Positions 1 to 6,409 of a stretch of 9,484 nucleotides of DNA are shown here, one piece after another. This stretch comes from Chloroflexota bacterium (GTDB taxonomy: Bacteria > Chloroflexota > Dehalococcoidia > Lucifugimonadales > JADFKI01). The position numbers and the translations under genes were made by a program. Numbering within the stretch: position 1 is the stretch's first letter; each line of letters opens with the position of its first letter. The stretch covers positions 1 through 9,484 of the forward strand of contig JADFKI010000137.1 of assembly GCA_022565015.1 (NCBI GenBank), given 5' to 3'. The notes below the pieces were generated by a model. It ran no database searches, was not told the origin of the DNA, and saw only the letters and a program-made list of their open reading frames with translations.

Positions 1-1
1 C

Positions 2-853
2 TACATCTGTAAGGCGGATTTTCCAGGTTGTTTCTTTGCAGGCCCTCCACATGTCGGTTCTCCTGCCATTCTCAGAATAGTCGACGGAGTGGCATATGTC
101 GGGACAGACGATGGTTACCTCTCCGCTGTGGACATTGAGAACCGGCAGGAACGGTGGAGTTTTCAAGCAGGAGCCGGGGCATCTTCTCCCAGAATAGTCG
201 ACGGAGTGGCATATGTCGGGACAGACGATGGTCACCTTTACGCGATAGACATCCAGACGGGGCAAGAACGATGGAGTTTCAAAACGGGAGGCGCAATAGG
301 GTCGTCGCCTGCAGTGGTGGACGGCGTAGCCTATTTCGGGAGCGAGGACGGAAACCTCTATGCAGTAGATATCGAAACGGGCCGTGAGAAGTGGAGGTTT
401 AAGACCGAAGGCTTCGTGTTCTCTTCCCCTGCGGTCGCTGGCAGGGTTGTCTATTTTGGGAGCCACGACGGTTATCTCTATGCGGTAGACACCAACACGG
501 GCCAAGAAAGGTGGAAGTTCAAAACAGGGAAAGACCTTGAGTCCTCCCCGGCCATTGCTGATGGGGTGGTCTATGTCGGAAGCTGGGACGGGAACCTTTA
601 TGCAGTGGACGCAGCCACAGGCCAGGAAAAGTGGAGGTTCAAAACAGAAGCCCCAATAGAGTCTTCTCCCGCCGTCGCCGATGGAGTCGTGTATATCGGG
701 AGCTATGACGGTTATCTCTATGCGGTGGACACGCAGACCGGACGGCGAAAGTGGAGATACATGACGGCGGACTCGGTGTTATCTTCCCCAACCATCGTCG
801 ACGGGGTTGTCTATTTTGGGAGCAGGGACGGCCATCTTTACGCGCTGGAATAA
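2..853 (+). CDS. PQQ-type beta-propeller repeat protein, 5' end outside the window
   Basis: Repeats of about 39-40 residues carry the pattern VDGVxYxGSxDGxLYAxDxxTGxxxWxFxT...SSPxx. This is the signature of PQQ/BamB-like (quinoprotein-type) propeller blades. Counting from the GTG at 89 there are six complete units and a last half unit that ends GSRDGHLYALE, as expected for a propeller closed by a strand from the N-terminus. The frame stays open from position 2 to that GTG and contains no ATG. Residues IVDG precede the GTG in the blade register, and no spaced ribosome binding site precedes it, so the true start is probably left of the window. Such proteins are commonly exported scaffolds or dehydrogenase-like proteins, but no signal peptide is visible here and the substrate is unknown. 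The first blades share a 43-nt exact DNA repeat, suggesting recent blade duplication. The family is secure; the function is not. Confidence 0.85.
   Translation, partial: YICKADFPGCFFAGPPHVGSPAILRIVDGVAYVGTDDGYLSAVDIENRQERWSFQAGAGASSPRIVDGVAYVGTDDGHLYAIDIQTGQERWSFKTGGAIGSSPAVVDGVAYFGSEDGNLYAVDIETGREKWRFKTEGFVFSSPAVAGRVVYFGSHDGYLYAVDTNTGQERWKFKTGKDLESSPAIADGVVYVGSWDGNLYAVDAATGQEKWRFKTEAPIESSPAVADGVVYIGSYDGYLYAVDTQTGRRKWRYMTADSVLSSPTIVDGVVYFGSRDGHLYALE
73..232 (+). repeat. 43-nt exact direct repeat inside the propeller gene (73-115 and 190-232)
   Basis: The 43 bases at 73-115 recur without change at 190-232, a spacing of 117 nt, which is 39 codons or one blade. Both encode RIVDGVAYVGTDDG. The other blades encode similar residues but differ at many synonymous sites, so this pair is either a recent duplication or was homogenised by gene conversion. 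Confidence 0.85.
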
Positions 854-1007
854 GCGCACGACACGGAAGAAATAGTGCTCTGCAGCCATTTCATACCTGA
901 ACAAACAGGTTCAAAAGCCCGTGACAGGCGCTTTAGCGGGTTTGCATGACTACCGTAATCAGGAATTTCCCATATCATGCCGTCGGAACGGCACATAGGC
1001 TCACATT

Positions 1008-1041
1008 AAGAGGGCCCCCCGACTGGTCGAGGAGCCCTCTT
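1008..1041. terminator. hairpin between convergent genes, candidate terminator
   Basis: AAGAGGGC (1008-1015) is perfectly complementary to GCCCTCTT (1034-1041). An inner CGAC/GTCG stem lies at 1020-1029. It sits 18 nt beyond the stop of the minus-strand DUF3500 gene and 155 nt beyond the propeller gene, so it could serve either. No long T-run follows on either strand. The rest of 854-1059 holds two weaker hairpins, TGCCGT/ACGGCA (978-993, tetraloop) and CCCG/CGGG (918-940, followed by TTT). I see no gene there. Confidence 0.5.
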
Positions 1042-1059
1042 CGTTCCGTATGTCTCGCC

Positions 1060-2052
1060 TTACAGTACGTGATAGAGCAGCAGATGCTCGCGAAGAACAT
1101 CGACCGCAAAGTCGTTCTCGGAGTCCCGAAGCACTGAATGGATGTGGTTGGCATCGTTCTGGCGGTTGTCGTACTCCACGACGAAGCTGCCGCCGTGAAT
1201 CCGATAGTAATGCTTCGTTCGCGGCTCCATGCCACCGCCCCACGCGAACCTGAAATCGCCTATGCCCTGCTCACTGATGGCGCTCAGCTTGTCCTGCGCG
1301 ACGTCGTCGCGGATGGTGCTGACGTACTCATTGATGATCGACATGACCATCTCCTGCTGCGTGCCGTTCATCTTGGAGACGAGCAGGCCCTCCTCACGCG
1401 CGAAGAGAGGCCGAGAGGCGTTATAGGTCAAAATATCGTAGGGCGCTTCGTCGTAGATAATGGCGGTAGACTTTTGACCGGAATCGAAGCTGTTTAGCAG
1501 CTCGAATCCCAGGTCTTCCCTGTCGCCCAGGATGCGGAGCCCCTTCTTCGTGCCGCTCGGGACCTCCGCCGGATTGGCACCAAAGAAGAAAGGCGTCGCG
1601 GAGATTACCTTGTCGTCCCAGATGCTGAAGTGCAGCGAAACGTGATGGCCCTCGGCCCGCCAGCCCCACGGCTCCTCGGTGCCGCTGGGATCGCCGAAAA
1701 TCGTGAAGTAGTAGAGCTCGGGGTCTCTCACGAAGGTGACCGCGTTGGCCTCCTTTTCAAGGGGGCCAAGGATTGACTCGTGCTCTATGATCTGGACGGC
1801 CTGCTTGTAAGCCCTGGGTGCGAGGCCGCTCTCCATCATCGCATAGGCAAGCTTCCTCTGGTTTTCGTCCATGTCTCGAATGGCCAGGCCGTGCCTATTC
1901 AGCGGTGGGTAGTACCAGAACACCCTCTCGCCGTCGAGATACGGGTAGACGGCCTTCTGCTTCTGGTCGGCGCTCAGGCTTCCGAGGAACTTTGACGCCG
2001 CGGATGCCATTTCCGAAGCGGCCTGCGGTTGCGAGTGCCCATTAGTTGCCAT
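1060..2052 (-). CDS. DUF3500 family protein
   Basis: This is a 330-aa protein with the recognisable landmarks of DUF3500: SLSADQKQKA and the aromatic YLDGERVFWYYPP near residues 25-50, EPWGWRAEGHH at about 127-137, TPFFFGANPAEVPSG at about 153-167, and NHIHSVLRDSENDF at about 302-315. The last is a His/Asp-rich motif close to the C-terminus. The biochemical function of the family is not established to my knowledge; the conserved His and acidic residues would be compatible with metal binding, which is inference. There is no clear signal peptide or membrane segment. The ATG is preceded by AAGGAG with 6-nt spacing (2059-2064, minus strand). The gene has its own promoter upstream and lies just downstream of, and on the same strand as, the NHL-propeller gene. 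It ends convergent with the PQQ-propeller gene. The length is within a plausible range for a complete family member. Confidence 0.88.
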   Translation of the reverse strand: MATNGHSQPQAASEMASAASKFLGSLSADQKQKAVYPYLDGERVFWYYPPLNRHGLAIRDMDENQRKLAYAMMESGLAPRAYKQAVQIIEHESILGPLEKEANAVTFVRDPELYYFTIFGDPSGTEEPWGWRAEGHHVSLHFSIWDDKVISATPFFFGANPAEVPSGTKKGLRILGDREDLGFELLNSFDSGQKSTAIIYDEAPYDILTYNASRPLFAREEGLLVSKMNGTQQEMVMSIINEYVSTIRDDVAQDKLSAISEQGIGDFRFAWGGGMEPRTKHYYRIHGGSFVVEYDNRQNDANHIHSVLRDSENDFAVDVLREHLLLYHVL

Positions 2053-2144
2053 ACTTCGCTCCTTCTCATCTCCATCCGTGTGGATGCTCTTCTCGGTTTC
2101 CGTTAGCCAGATGAACCCTGGAACATGAACCTCGCTTATCGGCG

Positions 2145-2173
2145 AGTTTATTAGGCGTCCGACAAACTGTCAA
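2145..2173 (-). promoter_or_regulatory. sigma70-type promoter for the DUF3500 gene
   Basis: Read on the minus strand, a perfect TTGACA (2173-2168) is followed after exactly 17 nt by TAAACT (2150-2145, four of six matches to TATAAT). The predicted start is near 2138, giving a leader of roughly 85 nt before the ATG. A small hairpin, CTCGC/GCGAG (2131-2146), overlaps the start region. Confidence 0.55.
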
Positions 2174-2216
2174 GCCAGCAGTCAACGAACTGGTCGCCGG
2201 CCTATATTAGATAGTT

Positions 2217-3167
2217 TTATGCTCTAACTAGCTTCTGAAATGATCTTATATCGTCCGGCGGGTCCTCGCCGGCATTGCGACTGTTCGTATGGGCGACCTC
2301 GCCCACGTATATGCTGCCCTTGGAATCGAGGCAGATGCCGTGGGGCGCGATGAACTGGCCCTCACCCAGTCCGTAACCCTCACCCATCTGGGCCAGGATT
2401 TCGCCCTTTGTATTCATGATCGAGACCCGGGGACCAATATTGGGGACGTTCTTCTCGACTGCGGGGCCCCAACCAAGCTCCCCGACGTATATGAGGTCGT
2501 CTTCCGAGATATACAGCCCGCAGGGGCGGTGCAACGTGGCCCACATAGTCTCGTATTTGCCTTTGGAATCGAAGATCTGGATTCGGTGGTTCTCGCGGTC
2601 CGCGACGTAAACATATCCCCGGCTGTCGGTCGCAATGTTGTGGGCGATGTTGAACTCGCCCTCCCCCGTGCCGGGGGCGCCCCATGAGAACAGCAATTTG
2701 CCGTCGGGTGTATATTTGTGCACCCTGGAGTTGCCGTAGCCGTCGGAGACATAGATGTCGCCCGTGTTGGGGTCAACCGCCGTGTGCGTGCATCGGTTGA
2801 ACGGCTCTCCGCTGAACATCTCGGCCGCCTTACCCGGAACGCCTATGGTCATCAGGATCTCGCCGTCCAATGTGCACTGCCGCACCGTATGGTCGCCGTC
2901 GTCCGTGCAGTAGAGGGTGTTGTCCGGGCCGTGGCTGATGCCGTGGGCCCTGACGAAGACGCCCTCTCCCCAGGACTTTATGAAGTTGCCGTCGCTGTCG
3001 AAGACGATGACGGGGTGGTCCCCCCTGTTGAAGACGTAGACGTTGTCATTATCGTCCGTAGCCACGGAGGCTACCTCCCGCCATGCGTATCCGGCGGGCA
3101 GCGTCTCCCAGTTGAGGTCCACCTGGTACGTAAAGTCTCCGCTTCCCAGCTTGACCGTGCTAAGCAT
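2217..3167 (-). CDS. six-bladed NHL-repeat beta-propeller protein (peptidyl-hydroxyglycine amidating lyase-like)
   Basis: The 316-aa product has NHL-type blades throughout: VYVFNRGDHPVIVFDSDG, LYCTDDGDHTVRQCTLDG, IYVSDGYGNSRVHKYTPDG, VYVADRENHRIQIFDSKG, then IYVGELGWGP and IYVGEVAHTNSR, ending in SFQKLVR. The layout resembles the six-bladed NHL / peptidyl-alpha-hydroxyglycine alpha-amidating-lyase-like group common in environmental bacteria, which often accompanies catabolic genes. No substrate can be assigned. I placed the start at the ATG at 3167 and not at the in-frame ATG at 3188, because a near-complete Shine-Dalgarno (GAGAGGTGAT) lies immediately before 3167 while nothing comparable precedes 3188. 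No signal peptide is seen. An extended -10 promoter lies upstream. The gene is divergent from the MOSC gene and is followed on the same strand by the DUF3500 gene after 164 nt. Confidence 0.87.
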   Translation of the reverse strand: MLSTVKLGSGDFTYQVDLNWETLPAGYAWREVASVATDDNDNVYVFNRGDHPVIVFDSDGNFIKSWGEGVFVRAHGISHGPDNTLYCTDDGDHTVRQCTLDGEILMTIGVPGKAAEMFSGEPFNRCTHTAVDPNTGDIYVSDGYGNSRVHKYTPDGKLLFSWGAPGTGEGEFNIAHNIATDSRGYVYVADRENHRIQIFDSKGKYETMWATLHRPCGLYISEDDLIYVGELGWGPAVEKNVPNIGPRVSIMNTKGEILAQMGEGYGLGEGQFIAPHGICLDSKGSIYVGEVAHTNSRNAGEDPPDDIRSFQKLVRA

Positions 3168-3170
3168 GTG

Positions 3171-3180
3171 ATCACCTCTC
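3171..3180 (-). promoter_or_regulatory. strong ribosome binding site that fixes the NHL-protein start
   Basis: On the minus strand GAGAGGTGAT is followed by CAC and then the ATG at 3167. It matches nearly the whole anti-Shine-Dalgarno complement (GGAGGTGATC), with the GAGG core about 8 nt from the ATG. It lies inside the seven extra codons of the longer frame, which argues against the ATG at 3188. Confidence 0.65.
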
Positions 3181-3229
3181 CCGAGCATCTAACGACTCTT
3201 TCAGGAATCGATGCCATTAATTTGGGCCG

Positions 3230-3238
3230 ATTATATCA
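3230..3238 (-). promoter_or_regulatory. extended -10 promoter element for the NHL-protein gene
   Basis: The minus strand reads TGATATAAT, a perfect extended -10 (TGnTATAAT). No good -35 hexamer is visible 16-18 nt upstream, as is common for extended -10 promoters. The predicted start near 3223 gives a leader of about 55 nt to the ATG at 3167. Confidence 0.5.
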
Positions 3239-3350
3239 CGCGCCCGGTGAATCCGAGACGTCCTATGGAGGTCGCTGCCTGTGGCGCCTTGAACTACGCC
3301 TTTGGCGGGTGTACCCTGAAGCGAGCCTCAGCCAAAGGAGCGGCACTGAA

Positions 3351-3794
3351 ATGACTACCAACAAGACGGCCCAGATCGTGTCCCTGCAACTGTGCGTCGG
3401 GCACGAGCAGCCAATGAAGCCGGTCGACAGCGCTAATGTGATTACCGGATTCGGTATCGAGGGCGACAGACACGCGACCTCGGAGGTGCCTCGACGGTCT
3501 CGCCAGATCCTGCTTATGGATGAGGAGACGCTGGAGGGCTTCGGCCTCGCTCACGGCCAGATCCGCGAGAACGTAACGATCTCGGGTTTCGACCTCTCGG
3601 CCCTGGAGCGCGGGCAAAAGGTCACCCTCGGAGACGAGGTCGTCCTGGAGATCACGGGAGGCTGCGACCCGTGCCAGTTCATCGACGACATTCGCGAGGG
3701 CATGCGGGCGGAGATGGAAGGCAAACGGGGCATGCTGGCGTACGTCACCAATGGCGGCACGATCAAGAAGGGGGACCCCATAAGCCTGGCATAG
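3351..3794 (+). CDS. MOSC-domain protein
   Basis: This is a compact 147-aa single-domain protein. Its motifs are GIEGDRHA (residues 35-42), IRENVTISG (71-79), ITGGCDPCQF (101-110) and a C-terminal GTIKKGDPISL. This is the MOSC fold, the C-terminal domain of Mo-cofactor sulfurases and of YiiM/YuaD-like proteins, in which a conserved Cys (here Cys105 or Cys108) is thought to carry sulfur or contact a molybdenum centre. The stand-alone length fits the small bacterial subgroup, whose substrates are mostly undefined. The frame is open much further upstream, but AAAGGAG at 3334-3340, 10 nt before the ATG at 3351, marks the start. The upstream part is antisense to the NHL gene and does not look like protein. 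The gene ends 88 nt from the convergent DapA-like gene. Confidence 0.85.
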   Translation: MTTNKTAQIVSLQLCVGHEQPMKPVDSANVITGFGIEGDRHATSEVPRRSRQILLMDEETLEGFGLAHGQIRENVTISGFDLSALERGQKVTLGDEVVLEITGGCDPCQFIDDIREGMRAEMEGKRGMLAYVTNGGTIKKGDPISLA

Positions 3795-3882
3795 AGCCTA
3801 CCCCGCCTCTTACCCCTCGATAATCGTCTGTCTCGGCATCGGCGGAATTCCCCGTTTATCCAAGCCAGGCCCAGCGCACCAG

Positions 3883-4782
3883 TCAGACGTCGGCGGGTTC
3901 GAGCTCCAGAGATTCGACGAGCTGCCTTATCTCCTTGAACGCCAGGTCGTCGGGCTTGGCGGCGGGATGCCTGACATGCGCCGCCTTGAAGACGCCCCTG
4001 ATCCTGAGCACCTCTTTCGCAAGGTAAGCCGCGATGCCGAACCCCTGTCCGAACGACTTTATCAGCGGCAGGTATCTGTTAAACAGACGCGTCGCCTCCA
4101 GGTCTTTGCCGTCCTGAAAAAGGTCCCAGACCATGGTAAAGACCTCGGGGATGACGGCGCCGGGCATCGTCCCGACCGAGCCCCTGCGAAGCTCCTCCAG
4201 GTAGAAATAGCCCCAGGCGCCGCCAAAGACGATCAGTACGTCGCCTCCCAGCGCCTTCACCTCGGCCACGCGCGGCGCGGTCGGTGGCGTCTCGGCCTTG
4301 ATGTAACAGGCGTTCTCCGACTCTCGGGCGATCTGCACGGCGAGCCCCGGCGGTACCGGCGCGGTGCTTACGTCTTGAATGAATATCGGCACGTCAACGG
4401 AGTCCGAGATGCGCCGAAAGTATCTCTTGGTCTCGTCGGGCGTTGCAGGCATGGCCGACGGAGGCGTCACCATGACGGCGTCCGCACCCAGCTCTTCGGC
4501 CCTCCGGCTGTACTGGACGGCGAGGCCGCTCCCCTGTGCGCCCGTGTTCACGACGACCTTCACCCTGCCGTTCACCTGTTCCACGACGACCCTCGTGACC
4601 TGGTCGCGCTCCGACTCCGACAGCTTGAAGATCTCGCTGGCCAGCGCGATTCCGAGGCCATGCACGCCCTGCCGGACGCACCACTCCACTTCGCGCTGAA
4701 GGTCCTCGATGTCGATTCTGTCCTGCGCGTCGAAGGGCATGGACAGGATCGGGTACACGCCTCGCATCGTTCGGTCTACCAA
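3883..4782 (-). CDS. dihydrodipicolinate synthase (DapA)/N-acetylneuraminate lyase family aldolase
   Basis: The 299-aa protein has the length and layout of the DapA class I aldolase TIM barrel: GVYPILSMPFDAQDRID at the N-terminus, RVKVVVNTGAQGS and GADAVMVTPP in the middle strands, YIKAET (Lys162, the expected Schiff-base lysine), and the C-terminal GGAWGYFYLEELRRGSVGTMPG. Two hallmarks of true DHDPS are altered: ALASEIFKLS replaces the GTTGE loop, and FIQDVS (134-139) stands where the catalytic Tyr segment (YNxP) is expected. It is therefore more likely a keto-acid lyase or dehydratase of unknown substrate than a lysine-biosynthesis enzyme. The start chosen is TTG at 4782, because AGGAG lies 6 nt before it. 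The alternative ATG at 4767 has no ribosome binding site. It may be co-transcribed with the aminotransferase upstream on the same strand. Confidence 0.85.
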   Translation of the reverse strand: MVDRTMRGVYPILSMPFDAQDRIDIEDLQREVEWCVRQGVHGLGIALASEIFKLSESERDQVTRVVVEQVNGRVKVVVNTGAQGSGLAVQYSRRAEELGADAVMVTPPSAMPATPDETKRYFRRISDSVDVPIFIQDVSTAPVPPGLAVQIARESENACYIKAETPPTAPRVAEVKALGGDVLIVFGGAWGYFYLEELRRGSVGTMPGAVIPEVFTMVWDLFQDGKDLEATRLFNRYLPLIKSFGQGFGIAAYLAKEVLRIRGVFKAAHVRHPAAKPDDLAFKEIRQLVESLELEPADV

Positions 4783-4785
4783 TTT

Positions 4786-4938
4786 CTACTCCTGGCTCTC
4801 TATATTGCATGACCAGGGCAAATTTTCGACGCCCACAGCCTCTAATAGCTCAACCTTCGAATCGGGCGCGACGACCCGTACGTTGCGTTGTACGTCCAGC
4901 AGGCGCTCCCGCATGCGCTCGGCTTCGGTTTCGGGCAC
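4786..4938 (-). CDS. possible small ORF or 3' remnant upstream of the DapA-like gene
   Basis: The minus-strand frame ending in TAG at 4786-4788 reads VPETEAERMRERLLDVQRNV and then a stretch ending ENLPWSCNIESQE. It looks protein-like and partly helical, with a stop only 3 nt before the TTG of the DapA-like gene and overlapping its ribosome binding site, as in coupled operon genes. The possible starts (GTG 4938, ATG 4914) have no convincing ribosome binding site. Farther upstream the same frame becomes Pro/Arg-rich and runs into the aminotransferase. It could be a tiny gene, the tail of a decayed gene, or chance. I recognise no family. The remaining 4939-5075 shows nothing else I can support. 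Confidence 0.25.
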   Translation of the reverse strand: MPETEAERMRERLLDVQRNVRVVAPDSKVELLEAVGVENLPWSCNIESQE

Positions 4939-5075
4939 GCAGAAGGTGGGCCGCGGCCGAGCCTTTTCCTCTGCGTGAGGTGGCGCCCAGCAGGATGCGA
5001 GCCGGGCGGGCCGGGCGGGGTGACAGTGAGGCGGAAGTCCTTCAAGTATCAGAATCGGACAGAGTGGCGGACCGC

Positions 5076-5999
5076 CTACGCGCCCGCCTGTATGGCCCTC
5101 GCCCGCTCGATCGTCTGGTCGACTATCTCGACGCCGACGAGCTCGCTCCACGCCGCAAGGAGCTGCTTCGTGATCGGACCGGGGACTTCATCGCCTATCT
5201 GTCTCTTGTCGACCCGCCCTACCGGCAACAGGCAATACGGCGTGCTGCTCAGAAACGCCTCGTCCGCCGTATACACGTCGTAAGGCTGCAAGGCCTCCTC
5301 GGAAAATGGGATGCCAAGCTGTTTTGCCAGCTCGCTTATGGTCATGCGAGAGACGCCCTGGAGTATGCTCTTGTCGCCGGCCGTCCTCAAGACGCCGTCG
5401 GTCACGACGAAGAAGTTCGCGCCCGTGCTCTCGCTGACGTTGCCGTCCATGTCCAGGAGGAGCGGGAAAGCGTCCTCGTCCACGTCGGAAGCCTCCAGGT
5501 CCGCCATGACGAAGTTCAGGCGGCTGTAGTGCTTGACCTTGGGGTCGACCTGCTCCGCGCTGTAGCTGCGGGTCTTGGTGATGACCACGTGGGAACCGGC
5601 GTCGTACAGCGGTGCGTAGCGTGCGAAGTCGATCGGGTCGATCCATATGGAGACGTTGGCCTTCCTCGGGCTGTTGGCCCGCGCGCCGCCTTCGCCACGG
5701 GTCACGATCTGGGTGACCATGTAGTCGTCGTTCGTGGATTTCCGCAGGTCCTCGTTGCGCTCGACGACCTCCAGCGTGACGCGCTCCATCTCCTCGAGGG
5801 ACATGCCGGGATCGATGCGGGTGTATTTGAGGGACCGATACAGTCGCTCCAGGTGCTCCCTGAGACGAAATACCTTTCCGTTAAACGTGCGCGACGTATC
5901 GAATAGAACATCGCCCAGACGGAAGCCTCGGTCGGTCATGCCGATCTTGGCTTCGCTCCGAGGAAAATATTCTCCATTCAACCAGATCTGGTATTCCAT
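5076..5999 (-). CDS. class IV PLP-dependent aminotransferase (BCAT / D-amino-acid transaminase fold)
   Basis: This is a 307-aa fold-type IV aminotransferase. It has IWLNGEYFPRSEAKIGMTDRG and GDVLFDTSRTFNGKVFRLREHLERL at the N-terminus, and PKVKHYSRLN with the PLP-binding Lys156. DGNVSESTGANFF contains Glu190, which contacts the pyridine nitrogen, and the C-terminal part has LQGVSRMTI (the phosphate-binding turn) and DEAFLSSTPYCLLPV. The fold includes branched-chain aminotransferases, D-alanine aminotransferases, 4-amino-4-deoxychorismate lyases and (R)-selective amine transaminases. The sequence alone does not let me choose, although length and overall pattern favour a transaminase. The ATG is preceded by GAGAGG, and a promoter lies 40-70 nt upstream. 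It is divergent from the ParA-RHH cassette and upstream of the DapA-like gene, so the pair may act on related amino or keto acids (inference). Confidence 0.88.
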   Translation of the reverse strand: MEYQIWLNGEYFPRSEAKIGMTDRGFRLGDVLFDTSRTFNGKVFRLREHLERLYRSLKYTRIDPGMSLEEMERVTLEVVERNEDLRKSTNDDYMVTQIVTRGEGGARANSPRKANVSIWIDPIDFARYAPLYDAGSHVVITKTRSYSAEQVDPKVKHYSRLNFVMADLEASDVDEDAFPLLLDMDGNVSESTGANFFVVTDGVLRTAGDKSILQGVSRMTISELAKQLGIPFSEEALQPYDVYTADEAFLSSTPYCLLPVGRVDKRQIGDEVPGPITKQLLAAWSELVGVEIVDQTIERARAIQAGA

Positions 6000-6039
6000 G
6001 ACGTACCTCTCGCTCGTATTCTTCGGACCGTGCCGGGCA

Positions 6040-6068
6040 ATTATACCTTTCTTTCAACATCGCGTCAC
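6040..6068 (-). promoter_or_regulatory. promoter for the class IV aminotransferase
   Basis: On the minus strand GTGACG (6068-6063, four of six to TTGACA) is followed after exactly 17 nt by a perfect TATAAT (6045-6040). The predicted start near 6033 gives a leader of about 34 nt with a GAGAGG ribosome binding site before the ATG at 5999. Confidence 0.55.
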
Positions 6069-6172
6069 CGAGTCTGGGGCGATTCACGTCATATGCCTAT
6101 AAATGCCTCTATCATGCGCGTTAACTCGATCCCTGAGCCATCCGTTTCAAGTTCGGGCCGACCTCAGATCGG

Positions 6173-6228
6173 CATGAATGCATGCGCTCATGTCCGCAGG
6201 CATCCATGAATGCATGAATTCATGCTCT
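6173..6228. repeat. CATG octamer array 1 (7 units, exact 8-bp phase)
   Basis: Consecutive octamers begin at 6173, 6181, 6189, 6197, 6205, 6213 and 6221. Six begin with CATG and the one at 6197 with CAGG. The four spacer bases vary (aatg, cgct, tccg, catc, aatg, aatt, ctct). CATGAATGCATG occurs twice (6173 and 6205). It lies 182 nt upstream of parA, in the non-coding 6000-6409 interval. I read it as part of a centromere-like site for the small DNA-binding protein encoded at 7061-7294. The repeat is seen directly; its role is inference. Confidence 0.85.
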
Positions 6229-6313
6229 GCCCCAGGCCCTGCGTCGCGTTTTTACTTTTCTAGGAAATTGCCGAAGTATTGGGCCAAAATCTCCTGACGT
6301 CACTCCGCATGAA

Positions 6314-6385
6314 CATGCGACCATGCTCGCGTGCGTTCATGCAGTCGTGCATCCAGCTTTGCATGCGAGCATGGAATCATGCCGG
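6314..6385. repeat. CATG octamer array 2 (9 units) directly upstream of parA
   Basis: Octamers start at 6314, 6322, 6330, 6338, 6346, 6354, 6362, 6370 and 6378. Six carry CATG, two CGTG (6330, 6346) and one CAGC (6354). One extra CATG at 6308 is out of phase. The array ends 24 nt before the parA start and 11 nt before its ribosome binding site, an ideal place for an autoregulatory operator and/or centromere. No convincing -35/-10 pair is visible between arrays 1 and 2. The 85-nt spacer holds an AT-rich stretch (6250-6290) and the palindrome TGACGTCA (6295-6302). Confidence 0.85.
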
Positions 6386-6409
6386 GAATCCAGGGTGGTA
6401 GGAGTAGAT

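Noticed and set aside
2053..2216. RNA gene or riboswitch in the gap between the DUF3500 and NHL genes
   Set aside because: Only a promoter and a 5-bp hairpin are visible. There is no tRNA cloverleaf and no recognisable riboswitch core.
2718..3350. Long plus-strand open frame running into the MOSC gene (would give a 358-aa product)
   Set aside because: It is antisense to the NHL-propeller gene over 2718-3167, and its translation is Val/Asp-rich and unlike any domain. The clear Shine-Dalgarno and family N-terminus place the MOSC start at 3351.
3967..4812. 281-aa plus-strand frame
   Set aside because: It mirrors the DapA-like gene, is rich in Arg/His/Asp, and has no family features.
4809..5906. 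365-aa plus-strand frame
   Set aside because: It is antisense to the class IV aminotransferase, rich in Arg/Val/Asp as typical of mirror frames in GC-rich DNA, and has no ribosome binding site or recognisable motif.
6295..6302. TGACGTCA palindrome between arrays 1 and 2 as an operator
   Set aside because: It is a single 8-bp palindrome with no second copy and no linked regulator, so chance is sufficient.
6323..6409. Upstream in-frame ATG that would lengthen ParA by 29 residues
   Set aside because: It lies within CATG array 2. The extra residues are array translation (Cys/His-rich), and the ATG at 6410 has its own ribosome binding site and gives the family-typical N-terminus.
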